DNA of 64,000 bases, from contig NZ_CP049253.1 of the NCBI RefSeq assembly GCF_011046975.1, positions 496,001 to 560,000 of the forward strand, given 5' to 3'. Position 1 is the first letter of the stretch. Each line of letters opens with the position of its first letter. A program made the position numbers and the translations under genes. The notes beneath the pieces are model-generated. The model did no database searches and was not told where the DNA came from. It saw only the letters and a list, made by a program, of their open reading frames with translations. Below, piece by piece: positions 19,278 to 28,367 of this stretch. This DNA is from Microbacterium amylolyticum. Its GTDB lineage: Bacteria > Actinomycetota > Actinomycetes > Actinomycetales > Microbacteriaceae.

Positions 19278-20317
19278 TAGGGGACGTAGCGCCGCGGAAC
19301 AAGCGGCGAAACGCGTAGCAGCGGTTCCTCGCCGACGGTGCCGATTGCCTCCCCCACATCGGTCGGCGTCATTTCGCCGCGTGTTCCGGGTCCGAAAACG
19401 ATCACCACATCATCGACGTTCGCATCGCGCCATCCCTCGATGCGCGTCTCGAACGTTTCGACGCTGATGATTCCTCGTGGTCCGACAGGAGTGGAAACGT
19501 GTGATCGTCCCGCCAACGATGACGCCAGGCCATCCGCCGAGCCGATCGCGATTGTGACGTCGTCTGCCGATACGTGCGAGACGCGCGCAACGAGCGTCGC
19601 AATCGGAGCAATTTCGGAGATGTCCGGCCCGCCTTCGGACCGAATACCGAAACAAAAGGCGCCAATGCGGGTGAGGTCATATCGGAACTCGGGGCGATGC
19701 CACGCGGCAGCGCTGGCCGCGAGATGGCGCACCTCGGGCTCGAGCCCCACGCTCTTTGCCACATCGACAGCGCGGTCGAACTCGGCGCGGGACACGTCAT
19801 CCTCCGCGTCACTCGCTTCCGCGATGTGGCTCCAGATCCCCACAACGCGCAGACATCCCGCCCGCTCCAGCGCATATGCCCGTCGGCAGAAGTTGTCCCA
19901 GTGCTCGGGCCGCACACCGTTGCGGTGAAGGCCCGTGTCGATCTTCAGGTGAACCCTCGCGACGATGCCGGTGTCGTCAGCGACAGTCGCGACCCGCTCC
20001 AGATAGTCGACGTCGCCCACCCCCAGCTCCAGTCCGCCCTCCAGAGCCTCCGCTGCTTCCGGAGCCGAGACGGTCATCCAGGCGAGAACGCGGGCGTCCT
20101 CCCCCGCTGTGCGTCGTGCCCGCAGAGAGCTGGGAAGGTCCATCCCGCCGAACCAGCGCGCGCCTGCCTCGTAGGCGGCTTGGACAATCGGCTCGACGCC
20201 CTGCGCATATGCATCGTCTTTAATCACGACGAGGACCTCCGCCGGTGCCATGCGTTCACGCACCGCAGCGACGTTTGTGCGCAGCTGCGCGAGATCGATG
20301 ATCAGCTCAGCACTCAT
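19277..20317 (-). CDS. Alanine-racemase-like protein with intact PLP barrel but no C-terminal catalytic tyrosine
   Basis: A 346-residue fold-type III PLP protein. The barrel is complete: PLP lysine K33 in VVIKDDAYAQG (canonical VVKADAYGHG), K125 and R132 in HLKIDTGLHRNG, H164 in IWSHIAEAS, and the PLP-contacting arginine in YDLTRIGAFCFG. The C-terminal domain is degenerate: after VARVSHV it lacks the stretch of about 20 residues that carries SYG and the catalytic tyrosine, and the conserved MDQ motif is gone. Its ATG overlaps the stop of the upstream gene as ATGA, and that neighbour carries exactly the missing tyrosine domain. I infer a subunit of a heteromeric amino-acid racemase. A decarboxylase or regulatory role is possible. 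Confidence 0.8.
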   Translation of the reverse strand: MSAELIIDLAQLRTNVAAVRERMAPAEVLVVIKDDAYAQGVEPIVQAAYEAGARWFGGMDLPSSLRARRTAGEDARVLAWMTVSAPEAAEALEGGLELGVGDVDYLERVATVADDTGIVARVHLKIDTGLHRNGVRPEHWDNFCRRAYALERAGCLRVVGIWSHIAEASDAEDDVSRAEFDRAVDVAKSVGLEPEVRHLAASAAAWHRPEFRYDLTRIGAFCFGIRSEGGPDISEIAPIATLVARVSHVSADDVTIAIGSADGLASSLAGRSHVSTPVGPRGIISVETFETRIEGWRDANVDDVVIVFGPGTRGEMTPTDVGEAIGTVGEEPLLRVSPLVPRRYVP

Positions 20318-20976
20318 GCCACAACCTCCCTGCGGTTCATAGCGCCGATCGTCGCAACGATCTCAATCGGTGTCAGCGCACTCGCCCGAGCCCAGTCGTC
20401 CAGAAACCCCGGTACCGCCGGGCCGAAGTACGTCGCCTCATCGCCGGTCGCCACCGGGGTGTCCCCCGTATCCACCACGCAAACGTCCATCGCGATTCTG
20501 CCGACAATCGGCATTTCTCGGCCGGCCAAGCGCAACGACACCTGTCCACCAATTGCCCGGACAACTCCCTGGGCATACCCACCGGAGACAAGTGCCGCGT
20601 TCGTCTCATGGGATGCACGGAATCGATACCCGTAGGAGACACCATCCCCCGAGCGGAGGGGCTTGGTCTGCAACACCGGCGCAACGAAACTCATTACCTG
20701 TTCGCCGTGGCCGGCGAGACCGAACACGGCGTCAGGATCAACCTCGCCCGACGACACGATGTCCAGGCCACACGTCCTGGCACGATCGACGTCTTGCGAA
20801 TCGACACGAGCAGAGGAAAATCCTGCCGCAATCGCCGCAGCAGCAACCGTGTCAAAACCGTGTCCGCACGCGTCACGGCGCAGATCGATCGCCCCGTTCG
20901 AGTCAAGCGCGCGAAGGTTTCGCTCGAGTGCCCCACGCGACACGCGTGTGTATGGGGCGCTCGCGCCCAGAGTCAT
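20314..20976 (-). CDS. Alanine racemase C-terminal-domain protein with collapsed, lysine-less barrel
   Basis: A 220-residue protein. Residues 10-75 still align with the start of the alanine racemase barrel, but the PLP motif reads RRDACGHG, so the lysine is replaced by arginine (R33), and roughly 150 residues of barrel are absent. The C-terminal domain is intact: SGDGVSYGYRF supplies the catalytic tyrosine (Y115), and GYAQG and VGRIAMDVCVVD match the canonical GYADG and GRI.MDQ. Two start codons are possible (20985 and 20976); 20976 has GGGGGG at ribosome-site spacing. It is co-translated with the barrel gene by a 4-nt overlap and probably forms a heterodimer with it. Confidence 0.8.
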   Translation of the reverse strand: MTLGASAPYTRVSRGALERNLRALDSNGAIDLRRDACGHGFDTVAAAAIAAGFSSARVDSQDVDRARTCGLDIVSSGEVDPDAVFGLAGHGEQVMSFVAPVLQTKPLRSGDGVSYGYRFRASHETNAALVSGGYAQGVVRAIGGQVSLRLAGREMPIVGRIAMDVCVVDTGDTPVATGDEATYFGPAVPGFLDDWARASALTPIEIVATIGAMNRREVVA

Positions 20977-21069
20977 CGAAACCATCCCCCCTACACTATG
21001 ACGGGTCCCCGTGATCATGCCCAAGACCGGGCCGCGGGGCCAGACATCACCCGCCGACCCGGAGGATCC

Positions 21070-22095
21070 ATGCCCGCCAACGGCCTCGCCATCGGACCAA
21101 AGCTGCGCTATCTCGCGGAGCGCGCGCGCCGTATCGACATCGGATCGGTTATCGACCGCGCAAAAGAAGTCCGTGATCAGCACGGACAAGCTGTTCCCGC
21201 CACGGTGTGGGACATGCTGTGGTCAGCGGCAAAGCACGATGTCGCCTTCCAGGACTACGTCGACTTCGACTTCGCGATGCTGACGAAGGCGGAGCGGGAG
21301 ACCTTCATGACGCATCCCGTGTCGATGCAGCTCGCTCAGCAGTACTCACAGCCCGCCGGCCGGGCGATCTTCGAAGACAAGATCGCCTTTAACCGCCGCT
21401 TTTCCAACTACATTCAGCGCGAGTGGTTGGTGGTGAAAGAAGACAACGCCGACGAGGTGCGTTCCTTCGTCGAAAGCCAAGGAACGATCATCGCAAAGGT
21501 GCCGGTAAGCCATATGGGTCTGGGCGTGCGCCGGTACCACGCGAAGGACATCACCGACTGGAGTGCGTTTCACCGTCGTCTTCTCGACGGCGATGAGCGC
21601 CTGCTCGAGGAGATCATCGCCCAGCACGACGATCTCGCGGCGGTCTGCCCCGGAACCGTGAACACGACACGAATCGTCGGCTTCTACGACGGAACAGATG
21701 TCCATACGCTGGCGGTTTCGCAGAAGTTCGGTCGTGGCGAGGTCAGCGACCAGATGTCATACGGCGGCTTCTATACGATGCTCGACCCCGACACCGGTCA
21801 CTCGCTCAGCGCCGGGTACGACTCACACGGCCACGTGCATCACACGCACCCCGACAGTGGGTTCCGCATCGCAGACTTCCAGCTCCCTCACTTCGCCGAG
21901 GCGATCGCGCTGATCGACCGTGCGGCCCGCGAGGTACCCGAGGTTCAGTACGCCGGCTGGGACGTCGTGGTGACCGCGAACGGCGCTGATCTCGTCGAGG
22001 GCAACTGGGGCGCGGGGGTCTACGAAAATAAGCCCAGCGTCTCGGGCGTGCGCACAGGGCACAAGCCGCGATACCGCGCTGCCATCGGCTTCTGA
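21070..22095 (+). CDS. Sugar-transfer-associated ATP-grasp protein (TupA-like)
   Basis: A 341-residue ATP-grasp ligase-fold protein. The N-terminal helical part (about 1-110) is followed by the ATP-grasp core with WLVVKEDNADEVRSFV, IIAKVPVSHMGLGV, NTTRIVGFYDG, and the metal-binding GWDVVVTANG plus LVEGNWGAG (Glu-x-Asn). Such proteins couple ATP hydrolysis to forming an amide, often in cell-surface polymer synthesis; the substrate here is unknown. ATG 21070 has CGGAGGATCC just upstream. It is divergent from the split racemase pair with an 85-93 nt shared promoter region, suggesting joint control. Confidence 0.75.
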   Translation: MPANGLAIGPKLRYLAERARRIDIGSVIDRAKEVRDQHGQAVPATVWDMLWSAAKHDVAFQDYVDFDFAMLTKAERETFMTHPVSMQLAQQYSQPAGRAIFEDKIAFNRRFSNYIQREWLVVKEDNADEVRSFVESQGTIIAKVPVSHMGLGVRRYHAKDITDWSAFHRRLLDGDERLLEEIIAQHDDLAAVCPGTVNTTRIVGFYDGTDVHTLAVSQKFGRGEVSDQMSYGGFYTMLDPDTGHSLSAGYDSHGHVHHTHPDSGFRIADFQLPHFAEAIALIDRAAREVPEVQYAGWDVVVTANGADLVEGNWGAGVYENKPSVSGVRTGHKPRYRAAIGF

Positions 22096-22104
22096 CACGT
22101 CAAA

Positions 22105-22144
22105 ACAACAGTGGGCGTCTCCGGAAGGAGACGCCCACTGTTGT
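22105..22144. terminator. 18-bp perfect hairpin, bidirectional terminator
   Basis: The arms 22105-22122 and 22127-22144 are perfectly complementary around a GGAA tetraloop. It sits between the convergent ATP-grasp and CofE-like genes, with an A/T-rich edge on the left (CAAAA), which gives a short T run on the minus strand. Confidence 0.82.
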
Positions 22145-22150
22145 GCACTA

Positions 22151-22842
22151 TCAGTTCTTGCGAATGATGCCCATCGGCGTCGACTGGTGACCCTGACCCA
22201 GCGGATTATCGCTGAGGATCGTCACGAGCGTGCGCTCACCGGTCTTGTCGAGCGTCGAACCGAGAATGTTCCCGCCAATGTCGTTGATATCAACGACGGC
22301 AACATCACAGCCGACGAGCTTCTTCACATCGGCGGCAACCCCGTTCGGGCGCTCAGGACCCAGAACGACGGCGTTGTTATACGGCGGAATCGTGTTCGGC
22401 GTCGGGCCGTCGATCGCGCGCGCCTTGTCGCCGGCAATGCGGTAGAAATCCCCGCTACGGCCGAACACCTTCGTGACAGCAGAAACCGCCGCTGCGAAGA
22501 GGATGCGAACAGTGCCCACCTCGCGCAGCGCGAACTCCATCGTCTCGGGAATCCCGAGCCCGATTCCGTAGGCCGTTTTCGTGACGTACTTCGACAAGAA
22601 CCGGGCCAGGGGCCGCGGTTCGATCTCGTCCATCATGTAGGAGCGACCCTGCATGATCGCAACGATCTTTTCCGTCACGAAGAGAACGTCGCCGTCCTGA
22701 ACGGATGCCGCCGCGTACTCCGTGATGATGTCTTCCAGTTGGTCGCCAGGCATCACAACGCGCGTGCGCAGCGGAATCCGCTGGTACGACACACCATCAA
22801 CAACTACCTCGAGGGACTTCCCCTCGTTCGCTTCGGCCGGCA

Positions 22843-22843
<1 letters not shown>
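22151..22843 (-). CDS. CofE/FbiB-type coenzyme F420:glutamate ligase family protein
   Basis: A 230-residue protein of the F420-0:gamma-glutamyl ligase family (PF01996-like). Characteristic pieces are GDVLFVTEKIVAIMQGRS, the ARFLSKYV segment, GDKARAIDGPTPNTIPPYNN, and ADVKKLVGCDVAVVDINDIGGN with acidic metal ligands. Authentic CofE adds glutamate to F420-0 using GTP. No other F420 gene lies in the window, and this may be a paralogue acting on another acid. Its ATG overlaps the rpoD stop as TAATG, so it is translated from the sigma-factor message. Confidence 0.75.
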
Positions 22844-24126
<1,283 letters not shown>

Positions 24127-24334
24127 GTTTCGCCTTTCACCAGGGCCACCGCGCGCCAGCGCCCCGGGTGTGTTCGAGCACGATTAAGACCCTTGTCAAG
24201 TGCGATGGCGGTGGCCATCAAAATCGACAACGGGTCGGAGCCTTATTCTCTCACATGTCGTCGCGTGTTTTTGACATGCTTCGGCCAGCCCGTGTCCGAG
24301 ACAACGATCATCCCGATCACGGTATTCCCTCAGG

Positions 24335-25279
24335 TCACGACTTACCAGGGCCCTGTTCATCTTCTGGCCGATTGGCCAAGTAGCGTTCCAGCTCCGCAGC
24401 CAGCTCATCGGCCGTCGGGATGTCGCCTTCTTCAAGCCCCGCTCCGAACCCCTCGTTCACAGGGCCTCCGCGCCAGTCCCCCGCCATGTACGCGTCATAG
24501 CGTTCTTCGAGCGATTCGACCATTCGCCGCAGCTCGTCGTTTCGGGTGATCTGCTCATCGACCTTCGCGAGATACTCGCGGTTTTCCTCACGAACGGAAT
24601 CGAGACTGAAAACAAGTCCCGTCGCTGTCATCAGCTTGTCGAGGGCGGCAAGCGTCGCGCCGGGATAGTCCGTCTCAGCCAAATAGTGCGGGACGAGCAA
24701 GACGAAGCCAGTCACGGGGAAGCCGCCCTCAGACATCCGCAGTTCCAAAAGGTGCCCAGCGGTTCCTGGCGCCTGCGTATGCGGCTTCCAGACAGAATGC
24801 GCCTGGATGAGGTCGTTCCGTGTGCCGCTGACGGTAGTTCCGAGCTGTCGCGTGTGAGGAACCGGCATCGCGATCGCATGCAACCACGTCATTCCCTGAA
24901 TATCGAACTCACCAGCCAACTGGATGACGACTTCAATGAACGACTCCCAGGCGAAGTCCGGTTCGTATCCCGATAACAGGAGGAACGGCTGTCCGAGCGC
25001 ATCGTGAACGAGGGAGAGCTCAAGACGGGGCGGACGAAACTCAGAAATATGGTCCTGATCGAAAGTGATGATCGGGCGACGCGCCCGGTAGTCGAGAAGG
25101 GCATCGTTTCGGAAGATCGCCACCGGATGCGCGACGAGATCTTCTCGCGTGTATTCGACGATGCTCCCGACGGTTCCTCCGGCGTCACTAAACCCGGTCA
25201 ACACAACGATCAACGGAAGGCGCGGCGGCACAACGGGCGCGTTCGACACGCGCTCGAAGATGTCGAAGGTACGGGGCAT
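24335..25279 (-). CDS. PAC2 family protein
   Basis: A 314-residue protein of the PAC2 family (related to eukaryotic proteasome assembly chaperone 2 and archaeal homologues). It shows LPLIVVLTGFSDAGGTVGSI at the N-terminus, FDQDHISEFRPPRLEL, LLLSGYEPDFAWESF, WLHAIAMPVPHTR and HYLAETDYPGATLAAL; the C-terminus is an acidic helical tail. Its role in bacteria is not established. The ATG has GGAGAG in front, and TAGCAT lies 6 nt upstream, so either leadered or leaderless initiation is possible. It is divergent from pepA. Confidence 0.85.
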   Translation of the reverse strand: MPRTFDIFERVSNAPVVPPRLPLIVVLTGFSDAGGTVGSIVEYTREDLVAHPVAIFRNDALLDYRARRPIITFDQDHISEFRPPRLELSLVHDALGQPFLLLSGYEPDFAWESFIEVVIQLAGEFDIQGMTWLHAIAMPVPHTRQLGTTVSGTRNDLIQAHSVWKPHTQAPGTAGHLLELRMSEGGFPVTGFVLLVPHYLAETDYPGATLAALDKLMTATGLVFSLDSVREENREYLAKVDEQITRNDELRRMVESLEERYDAYMAGDWRGGPVNEGFGAGLEEGDIPTADELAAELERYLANRPEDEQGPGKS

Positions 25280-25285
25280 CTCTCC

Positions 25286-25291
25286 ATGCTA
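25286..25291 (-). promoter_or_regulatory. -10 box upstream of the PAC2 gene
   Basis: TAGCAT on the minus strand, 6 nt upstream of the ATG; the intervening GGAGAG could also bind a ribosome. Confidence 0.4.
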
Positions 25292-25361
25292 CGAGGCACA
25301 GACACCGACGGGGCCGACAGCACGCTTCCTTCACTACGCCCTCTCCCCCCGTACCAATACC

Positions 25362-25367
25362 TAGGAT
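25362..25367 (+). promoter_or_regulatory. -10 box for leaderless pepA
   Basis: TAGGAT lies 7 nt upstream of the ATG at 25375. It decides between the two candidate starts: the alternative ATG at 25366 lies inside this box. Confidence 0.5.
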
Positions 25368-25374
25368 GGGTGCT

Positions 25375-26862
25375 ATGCCTCTTCCCGAGATCGCAATCAC
25401 ACACGATTCCTTCCCCGCAGAAGAGGCCGACGCGCTCATCCTCGCGCTTCCGTCTCTCGGCGACGATGCGCTTGAGGATTTCGCCGGCCTCCGTCCCGCT
25501 CTTGACGCTGTCGGTTTCACCGGCGCAAAGGGCACTTACGCCCGCGTCTATGCCCAGGAGTTCTCTCTCCTGCCGCTCGCCGTCGTCGGGCTCGGCGATG
25601 ACGCGACCGTGACAACGGTGCGCGAATCGGTCGGCGCCGGTGTGCGCCAGCTCACGGGCTTCGACGTTGTTGCCGTCTCGGTCGCCGCGCGCGTCGACGA
25701 CGCATGGCGCGGCGCCGCCGAAGGAGCGGTGCTCGGCGGATACAGCTTCTCGTCTTACAAGAGCGATAGCGATGAAAAGAAGGCGAAAAAGCGACGCGCG
25801 GCGAAGGTTCTCATCCACGCGCCGTCCCTCATCAGCGATGCCGATCTGGCCGTCGCCCGCGTACAGGGCGAGGCCGTCGCACTCGTGAAAGATCTTGTCT
25901 CCACCCCTGGGGCGGACCAGTCGCCTGAGCAGCTCGCGGACTTCGCCGTGTCATCTACGGCGGATCTGCCCATCCAGACAACTGTCTGGGACGAGAATGC
26001 ACTCGCCGACGGCGGCTTCGGGGGAATCCTCGGTGTCGGCCGTGGATCGGACGCTCCCCCTCGCCTCGTCCGGGTCGACTACGCCCCCGAATCGGCCGAG
26101 CACCATGTCGCCCTCGTCGGAAAGGGCATCACGTTCGACACCGGCGGCCTTTCGCTCAAGCCCGCGGCGTCGATGGTCGGAATGCAGGAAGACATGACCG
26201 GCGCCGCCGAGGTCCTTGCTGTCGTCCGTGCCGCCGCGCAACTCGAGCTTCCCGTGCGCGTAACGGCGTGGATGTGCATCGCGGAGAACATGCCCTCTGG
26301 ACGCGCCACCCGACCAGGCGACGTTCTGACGCTAGCCAATGGCACAACCGTCGAGGTGACGAACACCGACGCCGAAGGCCGCTTGGTCCTCGCGGATGGT
26401 CTCGTGGCCGCGAGCCGAGAGAACCCCGACGTCATCGTGGATGTCGCCACGCTGACGGGCGCCATGATCATCGCTCTCGGAACGCGTCACACCGGCATTA
26501 TGGGCGAGGACGCTGCTGTTGATGCTTTCCTGCGCGCCGCTGATCGCACCGGCGAGCTCGCGTGGGCACTGCCACTGCCGGAGCACATGGAAGACGAACT
26601 CGACTCGCGGATCGCCGATATGCAGAACGCAAACGTCGGCAACCGGGCCGCGGGCTCGCTCTACGCCGGATTGTTCCTGCGCCGTTTCGTCGGCACACGC
26701 GACGGTGAGCCTGACGGCCCGCGCATTCCCTGGGTGCACCTCGACATCGCTGGGTCCTCCATGAGCTCATCGAGCGCTTTCGGCTTCACCGACAAGGGCC
26801 CGACAGGTGCCACCACCCGTGCTCTCATCGACTTCGTCGCCGCCGGCGGCCAGGTCGTCTGA
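25375..26862 (+). CDS. pepA: Leucyl aminopeptidase (M17)
   Basis: Cytosolic aminopeptidase of 495 residues that removes N-terminal residues from peptides, using two metal ions. The C-terminal catalytic domain shows GKGITFDTGGLSLKP, CIAENMPSG, and the signature NTDAEGRLVLADGL with the metal ligands; the N-terminal domain is the usual variable M17 cap. ATG 25375 is chosen on the -10 spacing. The downstream lpdA begins 19 nt after the stop, so the two may be co-transcribed. Confidence 0.94.
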   Translation: MPLPEIAITHDSFPAEEADALILALPSLGDDALEDFAGLRPALDAVGFTGAKGTYARVYAQEFSLLPLAVVGLGDDATVTTVRESVGAGVRQLTGFDVVAVSVAARVDDAWRGAAEGAVLGGYSFSSYKSDSDEKKAKKRRAAKVLIHAPSLISDADLAVARVQGEAVALVKDLVSTPGADQSPEQLADFAVSSTADLPIQTTVWDENALADGGFGGILGVGRGSDAPPRLVRVDYAPESAEHHVALVGKGITFDTGGLSLKPAASMVGMQEDMTGAAEVLAVVRAAAQLELPVRVTAWMCIAENMPSGRATRPGDVLTLANGTTVEVTNTDAEGRLVLADGLVAASRENPDVIVDVATLTGAMIIALGTRHTGIMGEDAAVDAFLRAADRTGELAWALPLPEHMEDELDSRIADMQNANVGNRAAGSLYAGLFLRRFVGTRDGEPDGPRIPWVHLDIAGSSMSSSSAFGFTDKGPTGATTRALIDFVAAGGQVV

Positions 26863-26881
26863 CTGAGAGAGGCACGTCTTC

Positions 26882-28291
26882 GTGACGGATCACACGTTCG
26901 ACCTCGTTGTGCTCGGAGGGGGAAGCGGCGGCTACGCCGCCGCTTTGCGCGCCTCCGAACTCGGCAGTTCCGTTGCGCTCGTCGAGCGCGACCTTCTCGG
27001 AGGCACGTGCCTGCACCGCGGGTGCGTCCCCACCAAGGCGCTTCTGCACACGGCCGAGGTTGCGGACTCCGTGCAACACGCCGCGGCCGTCGGCGTCGAT
27101 GCAACGCTTTCCGGCATCGACGCGGCGGCGGCGCGCGCGTGGCGCGAAAAACTCGTCTCCGGCAAGCATCGCGGCCTGACCTCGCTCGTCGCGGCGCGTG
27201 GCATCACCGTATTTTCGGGTGAAGGCCGCGTGGAACAGACGGAAGGCGGCCCCGCCGTTCGCGTCGGAGAAGATCTCCTGCGCGGAACGGACGTTGTCGT
27301 CGCAACAGGAGCGACAAGTCGCCCCCTCCCCGATGTTCTTTTCGGCGGGCGTGTGCTCGATTCCGAGCGTGCCCTCGCGCTCGAGGAGATCCCGTCGCGC
27401 GTGACGATTATCGGCGGCGGCGTCATCGGTGTCGAGTTTGCCAGCGCCTGGCGTTCGCTGGGCGCCGAGGTCACGATCCTCGAGATGGCGGATTCTCTGA
27501 TCCCCAACGAGGACGAAGCGCTGATTCGCGCTCTCACAACCGCGTACCGTCGCCGCGGCATCACCGTCGAAACGGGGGTGACCATCACGCAGGTCGCGCC
27601 GTCGGAGAGTGGGGTCGACGTCGCCGTGACACGCGCGGGAGGCGAACAGACCACGATCAGCTCAGACTGGTTACTCGTTGCCATCGGCCGCACTCCCGCC
27701 ACGGACGACCTCGGACTTGACGACATCGGCGTGACGCGCTCCCGCGCGTTCATCGATGTCGACGCTCAGCTCCGCACGACGTCTCCACACGTCTGGGCTG
27801 TTGGCGATATCGTGCCAGGGCCGCAGCTCGCGCACCGTGGTTTTCGGCACGGTCTTTTCGTCGCTGAGACGATCGCGGGACGCCGTACGGCGCCCCTCGA
27901 TGACACGGCCATTCCTCGCGTCACCTACTCCTCTCCCGAGATTGCCTCGGTGGGACTGACGGAGCGTCAAGCCGCAGAACGGCACGGATCCGAACGCATC
28001 GAGACGACCACATACAACCTGGCGGGAAACGCGAAGGCCGAGATCGTTTCGGCCGGCTCCGCTGTCGCGAGCGGTCTGGCCAAAGTCATCCGCGTTATCG
28101 ACGGCCCGATCATCGGCGTGCATCTCGCAGGTGAGCGCGTCGGCGAGCTCATCACCGAGGGACAGCTGGCCGTTGCGTGGGAGGCGCACCCTGAGGATCT
28201 GGCCCCCCTCGTACACGCACACCCGTCTCAGAGTGAAGCGCTGGGTGAGGCCTTTCTGACGCTTGCCGGCTCTCCCTTGCACTCCCTGTGA
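26882..28291 (+). CDS. lpdA: Dihydrolipoyl dehydrogenase (E3)
   Basis: FAD flavoprotein of 469 residues that reoxidises dihydrolipoyl groups of 2-oxo-acid dehydrogenase complexes with NAD. The FAD motif VVLGGGSGGYAAAL, redox-active disulfide GGTCLHRGCVPTK, NAD motif IIGGGVIGVEFASA, second FAD motif VWAVGDIVPGPQLAHRG and the dimerisation-domain HAHPSQSEALGE histidine-glutamate pair are all present. GTG 26882 has GAGAGAGG about 10 nt upstream. It is followed, after a short gap with its own promoter-like sequence, by the E2 gene whose lipoyl groups it serves. Confidence 0.95.
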   Translation: MTDHTFDLVVLGGGSGGYAAALRASELGSSVALVERDLLGGTCLHRGCVPTKALLHTAEVADSVQHAAAVGVDATLSGIDAAAARAWREKLVSGKHRGLTSLVAARGITVFSGEGRVEQTEGGPAVRVGEDLLRGTDVVVATGATSRPLPDVLFGGRVLDSERALALEEIPSRVTIIGGGVIGVEFASAWRSLGAEVTILEMADSLIPNEDEALIRALTTAYRRRGITVETGVTITQVAPSESGVDVAVTRAGGEQTTISSDWLLVAIGRTPATDDLGLDDIGVTRSRAFIDVDAQLRTTSPHVWAVGDIVPGPQLAHRGFRHGLFVAETIAGRRTAPLDDTAIPRVTYSSPEIASVGLTERQAAERHGSERIETTTYNLAGNAKAEIVSAGSAVASGLAKVIRVIDGPIIGVHLAGERVGELITEGQLAVAWEAHPEDLAPLVHAHPSQSEALGEAFLTLAGSPLHSL

Positions 28292-28323
28292 TCTCATGCC
28301 GGTTATCGACCGGCGAAATCCCC

Positions 28324-28329
28324 TAAGCT
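28324..28329 (+). promoter_or_regulatory. Probable -10 box of sucB
   Basis: TAAGCT in the 76-nt gap between lpdA and sucB, 38 nt before the ATG; a weak 6-bp hairpin (28298-28314) lies upstream of it. The gene can therefore be transcribed separately from lpdA. Confidence 0.4.
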
Positions 28330-28367
28330 GAATCACGCACTCCACACGTTCTGAAGGAGACTCGATT

